Source: Clavulina sp. PMI_390 (Eukaryota > Basidiomycota > Agaricomycetes > Cantharellales > Hydnaceae). From it: 64,000 nt of DNA. How positions within the stretch are numbered: position 1 is the stretch's first letter; the number at the start of each line of letters is the position of its first letter. The position numbers and the translations under genes were made by a program. The notes below the pieces were generated by a model that was not told where the DNA came from, did no database searches, and saw only the letters and a list, made by a program, of their open reading frames with translations. The stretch lies in NCBI GenBank assembly GCA_015039315.1, contig WIDE01000023.1, forward strand, positions 163,560 to 227,559, read 5' to 3'. This document shows positions 1 to 11,150 of this stretch, piece by piece.

Positions 1-2
1 TT

Positions 3-1524
3 GTATCTGCGGGGGCGGTGGCAACACCGCAGCTTCTCCAAGTCTCCGGCATCGGCAACTCAACGCTCTTGAAGACCCATGGAATTACTACTCGAGTGAA
101 CAATCCTAATGTCGGGGCTAACCTTCGAGTACGTCCGCATGTGTAAATCCCGCCAAAACACGGCTTAAACACTACCTTTCTTATCAGGACCATCCTTGGA
201 TTGCCAAGTATGTTTGATGCTCGATTGATCCATATAATTGCCCCCATGTCTCTAACGAATCCTTTCATTTCGCAGTAATTTCTACTATAATGGAACTTCA
301 TTCTCCTCTATGAACGGTGATGCGGAATTAGCGTCGGAGCAACTGGCTTTGTACATGGCTAATCATACAGGTCAGCCTTCGCCTAGTTGCTGGCTTGGAA
401 CCAAGGGTCAAACGCTTGACGGATTTAACGGGTTATGTCTAGGAATGCTATCCGCTACTCCTGCTGGTGGTGTCATGTACGGTCGTGTTCCATACAAGGC
501 GGGCATTCTCAATGCTACGAACGATCCTACTTCTGGCCCCAACACCCCTCATTATGAGCTCATCTTTGGCGTAGGTCTACTCCAATGTAGTATTCTTGCT
601 TATCCACGAACACTGTCTATTGTTAGGATGGAGGCTACTTTGAAAACGTTGAAGGCTCCTCTGTTCCTGCCTCTGGGAGCTTTGTCTCTATCAACGCGGT
701 CGTCATTACATCAAAATCTGTTGGTTCGGTTGCGCTCACTTCTCCCAGTATGTGGACCGACCCTCTCATAACTCTGAACTATATGGACTCAGAGTATGAG
801 ACCTATGTCATGTCGCAAGGTTCGTTCTCGTTGCTATTTCGCATATAATCTAGCCTGTCTTGTGGCCCCCGTGCTCATTGTGATTAATGGGGCTGCGTGA
901 CATCACAAAACGCCTAGCTATTAAGGAGGCCTTGCGCATTGCGGCGTCTCCTCCACTGGCCCCCTATCTCTACGGCATCTGGGGTCCGCTTGAGAACGCT
1001 AACACCACCGAGTTGCTTATGGAATATATAAAGGGTTATGTGATTTCAAATTGGCAGTGTGTTGTCCCTTATCGAACGGATTCGTTGGATGAATACTCAC
1101 ATACTCAATCTCGCTTCCTCCCATTGCCTGGCCTCCTTGTATCATCCGTGCGGTATATCAAACTCTCAGCGCGGCCGGTACTGCCGCTATTGGGAAACGG
1201 GGTACAACGGAGGGCGTCGTGAACCCAGACCTAACCGGTGAGTACCAGCATGTCACTACACGTGGGGTATTGTCGATGCTTTGTCTTTCACAATTTAGTC
1301 AAAGGAGTAACCAATCTGCGGATCGTCGATTCGAGCGTCTTTGTGAGTAATTGTCGTCCTAGCCGGCCTATCGTCTCGACCCTGAACATCTTCACGTCTC
1401 TAAATGTTCAAATTGATTTCCTTATCTCGTTATGCAGCCTTTCCTCATCTCTGCGCACACGCAAGCTGGCGTGTATGCAATTGCTGAGCGCGCTTCGGAC
1501 CTCATCAAAGCGGCTCATCAATAG
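3..1524 (+). pseudogene. GMC oxidoreductase (aryl-alcohol/glucose oxidase-like), C-terminal part, probably decayed
   Basis: This is the 3' part of a flavin GMC oxidoreductase gene that enters from the left edge. The first exon (3-128) encodes the GMC signature-2 region ([15 protein letters not shown]), then GANLR joined across an intron (129-187) to DHPW. Further coding blocks lie at 188-207, 276-570, 627-819, about 890-1040, about 1140-1237, 1299-1342 and 1438-1524, ending with a normal family C-terminus (VVDSSVF, then PFLISAHTQAGVYAIAERA). The active-site segment YHPCG is present. Two breaks are visible. The intron after position 819 has no usable AG before the next conserved block near 890. 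About 25 extra nt between YHPCG (near 1145) and the following GTAAIG-like block shift the frame. The family oxidises alcohols or sugars with FAD and is often secreted. Sequencing error remains possible, but two independent lesions favour a pseudogene. Confidence 0.8.
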
Positions 1525-1839
1525 ATCCGGGGCCAATAAAGCTCTCCCCGATCATTTGTCTTGCTCAAGTAGTTTCCACGTCCTACTGTTCTCAGTAGTA
1601 TGTTGGGAATCAGGCTTCTTACCTTTGAGATGTCGTGCGCAGTTGTTATTGTTGTTCTTTCATTCCCTTTTACGAAATCGATATCACCTGCTGTTCCGAT
1701 GAAGTCATAATCTGGTCATAGAGTGAATTCTTGTGGGTGGAGGAGGTCGAACTTCATTTGCTTGAAGACTGCATGAACACATGTAAACAAAGGGCTTTTG
1801 TATGGAGCACAGACGCACACAGTACACAACAAAGCCAAA

Positions 1840-2928
1840 ATGGCGAGGCTGTTTCTTTTCGCCGGAATCTTCAGATGCTTATGATGATGATGATTACAGG
1901 GCAAAGCAAAGCAAATAAGAAAGTTCGGCGCAATGAAGCGTATGCTGAACCCTAATGATGCTCGATTGTACGTTTCCCTTTGGATTTCTTCATGTGGCCA
2001 CAGCTGACTTGGATCGTTTTCTCTTACAGAAAAGAGAATCAAGTAAAGCAGCAGAAGCTGGAAGCAGAGAAGAAGGAGGCGGCCAAACGAAGAGTGTAAG
2101 ATCCGTCTTGAAAGCTCATGTGGGACACATTGGACTGACTGGTCTCTGCCTTACCTTTCCAGAACACAAGTCGCTTCATCACTCTTCCTGACACACAACA
2201 CTGCCCTCGCGCCTCCTTACCGCGTCCTCATTGATACCAACTTTATAAACTTCTCCCTACAAAACAAGCTTGAGCTTGTGCAAGGCATGATGGACTGTTT
2301 GTACGCTAAATGTGAGTCTGTAATGATGAGCATTTAAGACCGCCCTGCTAAATTATCCACCCCCGGGTCTCCGCGTCGTCCTGATTCACTAGGTATTCCC
2401 TGCGTGACCGACTGCGTAATGGCCGAGTTGGAGAAGCTTGGACCAAAATATCGGATAGCACTTCGGTACGCCGATTTCCTCATTGATCTTCGCACAATCC
2501 TCCTAACATGAGATGCTACCCCTACTTGTGATCCGTAACTGGCTATATATAAACTGCGCCTCGGACCATATTTCGCGCTCACTCTTCAATATTGGAACGG
2601 GTTCATCTGTTGACACCACTCTCGAACTTACACCAACCGGCGCCTTCATGGATTTCTTCCGTTCAACTCGTTTCCTCCTCCGCTCGGATCGTCGTCCTTC
2701 AGCGTTGCCCGTGATCCTCGCTTTGAGCGTCTACCATGCTCACACAAAGGCACCTATGCAGATGACTGCCTTGTTCAGCGTGTCACCTCTAACAAGTGCT
2801 ACATCGTGGCCACCTGTGACCGTGAGCTTAGGCGGCGCGTCCGAAAGGTACCCGGGGTACCACTCATGTATATTGTAAGTCGCAAATATGCGATCGAACG
2901 GCTGCCAGATCAAGGTGCTCCGTCATGA
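1840..2928 (+). CDS. FCF1: rRNA-processing protein FCF1 (Utp24), PIN-domain nuclease of the SSU processome
   Basis: Fcf1/Utp24 is the nucleolar PIN-domain endonuclease of the small-subunit processome that acts on pre-18S rRNA. The coding exons read 1840-1842, 1900-1967, 2030-2095, 2163-2311, 2393-2465 and 2703-2928, in phase throughout. The protein carries the family landmarks in order: a basic N-terminus ([17 protein letters not shown]), [13 protein letters not shown] with the PIN acidic residue, [60 protein letters not shown] and IERLPD. The first exon would be only the ATG, followed by an intron with a GC donor (1843-1899); otherwise translation starts at the internal ATG near 1931. The last intron (2466-2702, 237 nt) is far longer than the rest. 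The gene follows the GMC remnant in the same direction and looks intact. Confidence 0.9.
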
Positions 2929-4039
2929 TGGGAATCCAGGGGTCTGATCAGCTGGTGAAGTTGATGAGCTTGGATGCACAAAAAGCTGCCGACAGTGAGC
3001 TGTACGGGAATAACACACGGAGCAAGGTGCTATTGTCGATGGATCGGCTGTAAAGATCTCATTCTGCTCTCGTTGACGAAGGGGCCTACGCTAAAGAGGT
3101 ACTCTCCATGTTGTATAACCAATGCAACTTGTCTCTCTTTATTATCTAATTATCGCAGATCAGGACGCTGTCCTCTACATGAAGTCTTGCATTCGATACA
3201 AATCACATTTCACCCGACGCCTCTCCAATATCCTGAACAATCATTCACCAATACGAGGTTTGATCTCATTGGGTCATTGAGCCTCACTTTTTGAACACTG
3301 TCATCACGTTACCACTCGAATAGGGTCCAGTTGACTCAGAACCCCGCAAACAAGAGAATGAGCCAATTACCCATTCCGAACTTACTGTGGCTGCTATCTC
3401 CTCTATGACAGCACTAATGGGAGACTTCCCCTTGGTTGATATCGGAGGATCCTAATGCTTGTTTTCGAAGGGCATTTGCAATGTGAGTACTCTACGATCG
3501 ATCGTCGGTCGTGAGAGAGTCAGCTTTTTTTGACATTTATGCAAGCGGGGACTGATCGCCGCGCTTTATGGGCCAGAACGGTCCGTCAGCTCCAGTTGGG
3601 GACGTTGCTATGGTTGCATCGCCAGCCTCAGAACGAAGCTGTATGCTCCCAATTCAAAACCGGGTCGCATTGCTTCTCCCGCTCTCGGAGTGAGTACCAC
3701 AACCTTGATGCCAACCGCCACGGCGGTTTCGAGGCTACCACCTTAGCCGCCTACGGGGAAATCCGTTGGTCTGTTCGTGTGCGCCCTGCATAAAGCGCGA
3801 GGCTCTTCACGGTCAATTTCCATTGCGAGGCATCTTCATGTCGTTCATCAGAGGAATAACCGCTGGAGATTTTCCTGGACGACAGCATTAAAAGACCTGG
3901 ATCTCGCGACCAGGGGCTTACTCTGGATGCTTCTCGATAATCCCCCTAACATTCCTCGGCCATCTTGCTCCCTCCACTCACACCTAATCGTCTCGGACCT
4001 CTGTTACTGGTGCTTGCATAGAGCTGTCACATTTCGTGG
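2929..4039 (+). other. Unassigned interval with possible coding fragments
   Basis: No complete gene can be defined here. Several plus-strand blocks have protein-like composition and lie next to plausible splice signals. One begins at 2924 ([14 protein letters not shown], then LDAQKAADSELYGNN) and stops at about 3052. Others follow near 3160-3260 (QDAVLYMKSCIRYK) and 3325-3450 (ENEPITHSELTVAAIS). They do not join into one frame without forcing splice sites, and I recognise no family. This could be a decayed gene, or a real multi-exon gene that I cannot resolve by eye. Confidence 0.35.
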
Positions 4040-5982
4040 ATGCGGATTATCGAGGAATTGGATGTTGATCGAATCTTCGCCAGTCTCGTCTTTGGGCTCT
4101 GGGCATCTTCATTGTGCGCGCTTTAACCCGTTTCTTGATCGCTGGCGTAGAACTAACATCGTGGTACTTACAGCCTTTTCGGGGTCATCACTGTTCAAAT
4201 ATACCTTTACTACCAGAAATTCCCAAACGACCCTCGCTACTCACGATTGTTGGTTAGTACTGGCGATCACTCTCTGATTTCATGTCTTTCCTCGTCTGAT
4301 AGTGGCTTAATGTCAAGGTTGGTCTTCTCTGGTGAGTGTGCATTCCAGTATTGTGCCAGGGATCGCGAAACTGACCCATGACCACAAGGCTGATGCAATG
4401 TGTCGAAGTGTGAGCATGGATCTCACTGATTTACACCCTACCATTGCCTGAATACTCCTATTTAGCGGTGTCACAACCTACGACGTCTATACGATCTTGA
4501 TTCCGCGGGCTGGGCTGCTTGGCCTCCTGGCACAACCTTGGTAAAAGCTGCGGTCATCATTTGCATGCCGGTGGGACTTCTGACCGGCACCCTTCGCTTC
4601 GCTCATGTTTTGAATCAGGTATCGGTCTTACTATGGAACACATGAAGTACGTTTGTCCTATCTGCTTCTTCGCTCCATACTTTGGCGCCGTTCTCCGTCG
4701 GCTCACTATGATTACGACTTGCGCCAGGTAATAGTCGCCTTCATGGTTCACACGTTTTTCATCTGGCGATACTGGTCTGGTGAGCACTGCCTGTATATGA
4801 CAGACTCGCGTCTTGAGATCTAAATATACGAACCCAGTCTCTCGAAATATTCTCATCACAGGTGCCTTGGTGAGCCTGTAGCCTTAGGGTAATCCACTCC
4901 CGTTGACCCGATCGTGTGGCCGCATCCCTTAGACCGTGTTCATGTCCAGCGCTCTTGGTGAGGTTCCTCTCAAATCTCTGCGCTTAGCTTGCGCTGACAG
5001 ACGTCCGTCTCGCAGGCCTCGGATTATGTGAGTTCGAAATTGCTGGCGACCTCAAGAACGCAGAGGGTCATGAGCGGTAATCCTATCAGATGTCACGATT
5101 GAGTCCTACCTATCATTGGGGAGCGCATGGGCCACATTGGAGAGGATATATGGTGTTCTGACAGCATGGCTGATTCTTGCTGTAGGATTTCCGGTCATCA
5201 AGCCACGCTTACGATTGGAGCCTAGTGCACTAACCAGTCTTAACACACTTCACCTCTAATATAGACCATCACTGACGTAGCAATAGCAGGTGCTTTAGCC
5301 TTCGAAATGCGAAAACGACGAACAGGGTTATCAAAGTATGGATTCTGTTTGTCATTTTACTACGCAGAAATTCTAATGGAAACGGTTCATCCATAGGACG
5401 GATTCCGTGCTGACCCGCATCGCACTCTACGGCGCTGCTACAGGCGCCGTCACAGCGTCCGTCCTCATCATTGAGTTGCTACTCGTACGCATCCAATAGC
5501 ATTTAAATTTCCCTCGACCAACACATGCTGATGATATTCGCTTCGTGGCAACTAACGTATGGACCCATGATTCATCTATTTGTGCTTAGTTCGACATAAA
5601 GAATATGTTTGAAGTGATCATATTTTTTGGTATGGTACGTGCTTCTACTGATTGCATCAGACGCCGTGATGTAGAAAGGACCACTGATCAAAGGAACGAA
5701 AATATGAACCTAAAATGGACTTCCCACAGCCTCTTGGGGGGTTATATATTGCTACCTTTATGGCTAAGTGCGTGTTCCCTCTCATACTGGATGCTCATAT
5801 CATCTGTCGACACGCTGAGCATATTCGACTTCATGTTCTGCCTTGCTTCGATTGGCAAATCATGCAGCTTGCATACGCGATCATCGTTGCGCACGCTGTC
5901 ATCTCCAACTGACGGCCATCACGTCGAGCTAGCAAATTTTTCACCTCATGTCTCTCAGATCAATATTCTTATTTTTGATTAA
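4040..5982 (+). CDS. Seven-helix integral membrane protein, DUF6534-like, 16 exons (copy 1)
   Basis: This gene reads as an intact 286-residue membrane protein once 15 short introns are removed: exons 4040-4113, 4174-4252, 4318-4331, 4389-4409, 4466-4540, 4619-4646, 4728-4779, 4838-4869, 4933-4957, 5016-5027, 5090-5181, 5265-5335, 5397-5484, 5590-5634, 5730-5767 and 5868-5982. Two exons are micro-exons of 14 and 12 nt. About seven hydrophobic segments are seen, including SLVFGLWASS near residue 20, IVAFMVHTFFIWRYW near 100, YGVLTAWLILA near 160, the IALYGAATGAVTA block near 200 and FEVIIFFGM plus GGLYIATFMA near 230-245; a polar tail follows. The topology and motifs fit the basidiomycete DUF6534 family, whose function is unknown. 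Two paralogues with the same exon lengths lie at 28991-30962 and 31906-33881, which strongly supports the model. Family naming is less certain than the gene model. Confidence 0.82.
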
Positions 5983-8119
5983 GCCCTATCCCTAGCATGC
6001 ATTGGCATATCTGTAGGCTATTTAATAAACATAAATTCAGTTTGGTCAAGCGTCCTTAGGGCTAACCAGTTGGTCAAATCCTGAATCGCCATCATCCGTG
6101 TACTACGCGGATGCACAACTCCCCCACTGGAGATGAATATGTGTTCGGAATAAAGTCCCGCCCTGGCGTGTTCGACGGAAGCAAGTGAGCCAGACCTCAT
6201 TCGCACAAACGGAATCGAAGCATGGTGGTGAACGTGGTGATGCACGTGGTAGGAGGAAGAAAGGGATGAGAGTGATCATTGGAGATGAATGTACAAATGC
6301 AGAAGGTAGATGTGACTGTGGAAGAAGATCATCGGCGGCGGCCAGTAGCTGGCCCTGAGATCGGAGGATGCACTGAGGAGGAGTGACGGATCTGAAGGAA
6401 CCGACCCTGCTGATCAACACAGGGGCGTCCCGTCCCACTGCCTGATCTGGCCACCCAGCTGACGTCGGTCATTGTCCAGGATTTCCAAAGGCTCGGAGGA
6501 ATGAGGCCGTGTGGGGTCAGGATGGAGAAGATGGTGGAATGTGGTATAGGCGTGTGTGGATTTGAGCTATGGCAACAGGCTGAGCTGCCGTGCCGCGACA
6601 ACCAAACAAGGATCGACGAGGAACCACGATATGATATAGAAAGACCCTCAAAGAACGAATACATGTTTTCGTCACTATTGCACTTGTTGAACTCAGCGGA
6701 TCGGGTAGAGTACTTCCAGCAGGGTAGGATAGCGGAAAGACTTGTAGATCTACTACTAGTACTCGATAATATATACATGTGGTATAGGAGAAAAAGCAAT
6801 TAAGGAATATTACCATACTCCTGAGGACCGAACATCAATTTTCCCAACAGCACTGGACCTTGGATTAGTGTTGGGAGTCGGACAATCCAGGCGTTAGAGT
6901 GAGTTTATTGTGCTAGGGTAACTCAAGTACGCCGTTTCGTAAGTGGATCTGCGTAGTTTTACACTTCGGCGGGTTCGGGAGTGCAGTGTATTTTCTAGCA
7001 TCTCGCTGAGGTCTCAATAAGAACTTGTGATTTCGGACAGGAACAGCGATGAATGGGTTGGGGGATCAAAACTAAACCCCCCATTCCACAGCCTAACAAT
7101 AGAACTCATTGAAACGTCCATCATTATATACCGGCAACCTCGACAAAATTCGGTTCGATGGTATTCGTAGCCTTGCTGTTGAGAACCAGGATCACATCGT
7201 TACTCGACCAGATCTAGAAATTTGTTCGAGTTGGCTGGCTTCTAGAATTGGGACGGAGGGCTATCCCTACAAAGCATTGGTCACTCTAGGCGTCGCATTA
7301 CTACGTTCTAATAGCATATAAGGAAGAGATTTTAGGAGACAAATCAGGTCAGACGATGAGAATAAAGTGTTTGGTGTTGCGGTGTTTGCTGTTGTCGAGG
7401 GACCGCTCTCTCCACTTTTGGTTCGGTTTCAAGTATCTGGCTACCACCTACCACGTATTGACCCGTGGAGCACAAATGAACAACAACTATTCTATGTATC
7501 TAAGTTCTCTGGCCTCGAGATTTGTTCAGAACCATGCACATTCTATCACCCTAAATTTTGGGTGAGCCAACGCAGGACGGCCGCCGTCTCGCCCGCTTTT
7601 ACGAAATATGTGGCGTGATTCTGGAGAGTGTAGTCATACAACGACTAGTCCGATGCATCTATGATATTGTAAAATGAGTTCCCAAGTGATTAGGGATCGG
7701 GACCTGGTCATTGATCTGCTTAGGGATCGGTGCAGTGTCATGTGCTTAGGGATCAGAGTGTAGTCATAATGATTATGATGACACAGAAATTGGCTCCTGG
7801 GAAACATTTCTTGCGGTTAACTATGCTTCCCTCCGTTTTACGTTAGTCATATCTCGTGTGCTGAGTGTGTACGGCGAATGAGACCGACTCTCCGGGGCAC
7901 TCGACTTGTCATACATCCTCGGGGTCGACAACTCATGCATGCAAATAACCTCGTGTAAAATCTCCGGATGACTAGGCTTACCACGAAAGTGACGCGCCAT
8001 TGATTAGGAATCGGCAAAAAAAAAAGTACTATAAAGGGGAGGTTGGCCACTATCAGCCACTATCTGCCCACCAACACACCTCCTCACATCACTCCCAGTC
8101 GTCTGTTAATCACTTCGAA
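5983..8119. other. Gene-poor interval upstream of the first WrbA gene
   Basis: About 2.1 kb without a gene I can support. Open frames here are short, show no family resemblance and overlap on both strands. The right end holds an imperfect tandem repeat (7697-7775, listed separately) and the promoter of the WrbA gene. A TATAAA lies at 8030-8035, about 85 nt before that gene's ATG, directly after a run of ten A. Confidence 0.6.
7697..7775 (+). repeat. Imperfect tandem repeat, three units of about 26-30 bp
   Basis: Three consecutive units share the core TTAGGGATCGG or TTAGGGATCAG, followed by a variable GTCAT-containing tail (GGTCATTGAT, TGTCATGTGC, AGTCATAATG). A fourth, weaker copy of the core (TTAGGAATCGG) occurs near 8003-8013, just before the WrbA TATA box, and the tail sequence AGAGTGTAGTCAT also appears near 7625. 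The units are noncoding. They may be a small minisatellite or upstream regulatory repeats of the WrbA gene. Confidence 0.6.
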
Positions 8120-8946
8120 ATGGCCCCAAGGATTGCTATCGTCATCTACACCATGTACGGGCATATTGCCAAGGGTATGTCGCTGTGTTCTCCCTACACG
8201 CTGAAGAACGGACTCATTCTGGCGTCCATACCCCTTAGTTGCTGAGGCTGAGGCTGCCGCTATCAAAGCTGCCGGAGGCGAGGCTACCATTTTCCAGGTC
8301 CCAGAGACTCTCCCTGAGGAAGTTCTCACCAAGATGCACGCGCCACCCAAGCCCGATTACCCCATTGCTACCGGCGCTGACCTTATCGGTTTTGATGGAT
8401 ACCTGTTCGGTGTCGCTGCTCGATATGCCGGTTGGCCTGCCCAATTCAAAGTAGGCCCGATGCTGTATTCCCTGATTTTTCGGCCGTGTCTGACTGTTGG
8501 CGCTGTTCCTATCGTCTCCTGCCCGTTCCTTCACCGGTTAAAGACCTTCTGGGACACCACTGGACAGCTATGGCGTGAAGGCTCCTTGAACGGGAAATTT
8601 GCAGGTCTCTTCATCTCCACGGGCGGACTTGGCGGAGGTCAAGAATCTACATTCTACTCTGCCCTCTCCACTCTTGTACACCATGGCATGATCTTCGTCC
8701 CACTTGGTTACAAGGCCGCGTTCTCCCAGCTCGTCAATCTGAGCGAAGTCCATGGTGGTATGTAGACTTAATTCATTCGAGCCATGCCAGTCGGTTCTCA
8801 CCTCGCCCTGATCGCTTACAGGCTCCCCCTTCGGTGCTGGTACATTTGCCAGCGGCGATGGCCAACGCCAGCCATCGGCTCTTGAGTTGGAGATTGCCGG
8901 CATTCAAGGCAAAACCTTTTGCGAGATCGTCGCAAAGTCCTTGTGA
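8120..8946 (+). CDS. NAD(P)H:quinone oxidoreductase, WrbA/flavodoxin-like (copy 1)
   Basis: Predicted FMN-dependent, two-electron quinone reductase of the WrbA family (fungal Pst2/Ycp4/Rfs1 relatives). These enzymes reduce quinones to hydroquinones without semiquinone release and protect against oxidative stress. The four exons 8120-8174, 8239-8450, 8544-8757 and 8822-8946 give 201 residues, the normal family length. Landmarks are the N-terminal [14 protein letters not shown] strand-loop that holds the FMN phosphate, [42 protein letters not shown] and [11 protein letters not shown], then SPFGAG. A TATAAA lies 85 nt upstream of the ATG. A paralogue with the same first three exon lengths is at 25705-26546 on the minus strand. 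Cytosolic: no signal peptide is seen. Confidence 0.93.
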
Positions 8947-9519
8947 AGGAATGGGAGGATGCACAAGCTTCACAATTAAACATACTCTCGCCCCACTCTA
9001 ATCCTCCTTATAGTTTCATCCGCTCTTGAAATATCCGTCTCCCTGGCCAAAGATTGTCGTGCAGCCTGTTACTCTTTTCAGTAGTTGTCCTGAGCTTTCT
9101 GTAGGCAGCCGCATTCTAACTTATCAGCAAACGTGGAATTACGTAATCGCTCCCGAAACCATATCACATTGTATCTTCGCCAATCAGAGATGAGATGGCG
9201 ATGGGGTCCAGCCTTCAGAAAGCCCTGCTGTGCACCTCACCACAGCTTTCTGAGTCGCGACGTCAACACACGCAAACATACCCAAAGATCTGACTCCTCA
9301 GGCTTCTGGGCTGTAATAGACTTCACCAACATTAGAGAGAGAGCTTCGACTGGTCTTGACGTCTCGCTGACGCGCCCTGATCATCTTCTCTTCCCATCCG
9401 AGCGCTGTTGATCACTGATAGAAGCCGGCAACCATCGGAACCATCCCCAGCCTTTGCCTATCGTCTACGCCTCCCCTGTCTTCTCAGCTTAGAGTACTTC
9501 TAGTTGAAGTTGTGATCCC
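8947..9519. other. Intergenic interval
   Basis: 3' flank of the WrbA gene and promoter/5' UTR of the NFKBIL1-like gene at 9520. A pyrimidine-rich stretch at about 9440-9485 precedes that start. No gene or repeat is seen. Confidence 0.6.
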
Positions 9520-10935
9520 ATGCCTGGCGGTGGTTCTCTCAATCTCAAATGGACGTCTGTTGATGAGGAAGCTCATCAATGGCGCAAAGCCAAACGTGCT
9601 GCTCGTAAGGCGCACCACGCCGCTGGGCCAGCCAAATTCTCCTCCTCTCTTGCTTCAGGACGTTTCCGCTCCGGTAGATCAGCGTCACCCTCTTCCTCCT
9701 ATGCTTACGATCATGACCCAGATGCGTATCGTGATGACGAAATGATTGATGAGAGCTCAAATCCAAGAGCCGAATCATCCCGTTCTGGTGCTGCCACGAG
9801 TTCGAGCAGTAGAACCCACTCGAAATCCAAATCCAAATCATCCAAGACAGCTTCAACTTCTACTTCATCTTCCCGCTCCCGTTCCCACCGACCACATGAA
9901 CATCCACTCGAGGATGAGTTCAATGCCCATCACCTCCCACCGGAATCCCTTTCGCAGCTTTATGCCGAGCTCGAGGAGGCAAGGTTTCGGGCTAAACTAG
10001 CCGACGCCCTGGGCGATGACATGAGCGACGAACGCGCACAGAGGCTGGATATGCTTGAGGCGTCCTTCAATGCACACGTCCATATCCCTTCGCGGTGGGC
10101 CAACCCCAACTCTGATAGCACAAGCTCAAGCGACCCTGCTGCCCAAGAGGCAGGAGAAGGGATCGATCCCTCGCTGATGACAGAGGAGCAGTATGCTGAG
10201 TGGATCCGCCAGGGTATGTGGCGCCGGACCCACCGCACTGAGGTGGAGTCAGCGGAACGACGAGCTCGCGAACGTGAGGCGCGGAGGGAGCGAGATCGTG
10301 AAGCGCGCAAAGCAGTCGAGGCAGAGGAAAGAGAAAGAAGAAGACGATGGGATAAGGAAGAACGGGCAAGGGAGGAACGGAGGCAAAGAGAGAAGGAGGA
10401 GCATGAACGAGTGCGAAGAGGCGAGGTTTGGATTACGTATGGGGAGAGGTGGGAAGCTTTGAGAGCGGCAGCGGCAGCAGTATCAGCCGCCACGGGCGAG
10501 CTCGATGGGACGACCGTGAGCGGCCAAGCAGGTGCCGAGGCCTCGACTACAGCCAATTCGCCGAAATATACGTTCAACACGCTTCCGTGGCCGACAGAGT
10601 TCCCTCCCGCTTCGCCCGCTTCTCTCACCAAATCTGCCATCTCATCCTTCCTCCGCTCCTATCCCTACATATCGTCTTCTTCCTCCACCTCTTCATCCGC
10701 CAGCGGAGACAAGTACAAATCACAGAAGCAGCTCATACGAGAGGCTCTGCTTGCGTACCACCCCGATCGCTTCGTGGGGCGGTACATGAGCTTGGTCGCC
10801 TCTAATACTCCCGCTGACGGTGGCGGAGACGGTGATGCAGCAGAGAAGGAGAAGGTGATGGAGGGTGTACTCAGAGTGACAGGGGTGCTGAATACGCTGT
10901 TAGAGGAGGAAAGCAATGCGGCTTCCGCCCTGTAA
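9520..10935 (+). CDS. NFKBIL1-like/J-domain-related protein, intronless
   Basis: Single-exon gene of 471 residues, unusual among its intron-rich neighbours. The order of regions is: a short N-terminal block with the motif LNLKW; a long Ser/Asp-rich low-complexity region (about 50-125); a helical, strongly charged Arg/Glu coiled coil (about 235-300, with WRRTHRTEVESAERR near its start); the motif ITYGERWEALR; WPTEFPP; and a C-terminal segment with YHPDRFVGRY (about 412) and EKVMEGVLRVTGVLN. The Arg-rich helix followed by a YHPDRF box resembles the NF-kappa-B inhibitor-like 1 family and the J-domain HPD, but the full J-domain is not evident. A role in mRNA splicing or regulation is known for animal members only. 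The function here is unproven. Confidence 0.8.
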   Translation: MPGGGSLNLKWTSVDEEAHQWRKAKRAARKAHHAAGPAKFSSSLASGRFRSGRSASPSSSYAYDHDPDAYRDDEMIDESSNPRAESSRSGAATSSSSRTHSKSKSKSSKTASTSTSSSRSRSHRPHEHPLEDEFNAHHLPPESLSQLYAELEEARFRAKLADALGDDMSDERAQRLDMLEASFNAHVHIPSRWANPNSDSTSSSDPAAQEAGEGIDPSLMTEEQYAEWIRQGMWRRTHRTEVESAERRAREREARRERDREARKAVEAEERERRRRWDKEERAREERRQREKEEHERVRRGEVWITYGERWEALRAAAAAVSAATGELDGTTVSGQAGAEASTTANSPKYTFNTLPWPTEFPPASPASLTKSAISSFLRSYPYISSSSSTSSSASGDKYKSQKQLIREALLAYHPDRFVGRYMSLVASNTPADGGGDGDAAEKEKVMEGVLRVTGVLNTLLEEESNAASAL

Positions 10936-11150
10936 GAGGCGTTAGTGATAACGACCAGCTTGTGAACACACACGAACTACCATTCAAGGACAGTCACAAC
11001 ATAGTACTGGTGTTTTGGTGTGGATCCTACTTGTATCGATGGATATAATACATCTATAGAAATAATAGATTGAGCTGGACTTGTTGCTATTGTGTTAGGA
11101 TGGACGTTAGAATGATGTCATACACCTGACCTCTCCACTTTTCATCCACC

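Noticed and set aside
6103..6799. Overlapping minus-strand open frames
   Set aside because: No family resemblance, low-complexity His/Ser/Pro stretches, and equal open frames on the other strand.
7697..7775. TTAGGG-containing repeat considered as an interstitial telomere
   Set aside because: The unit is about 26-30 bp with TTAGGG once per unit, not a pure hexamer array.
9711..10640. Minus-strand and alternate-frame open reading frames within the NFKBIL1-like gene (for example 9960-10640, 226 codons)
   Set aside because: They overlap a much longer plus-strand gene with recognisable motifs; their Ser/Arg/Leu composition is that of a reading-frame shadow.
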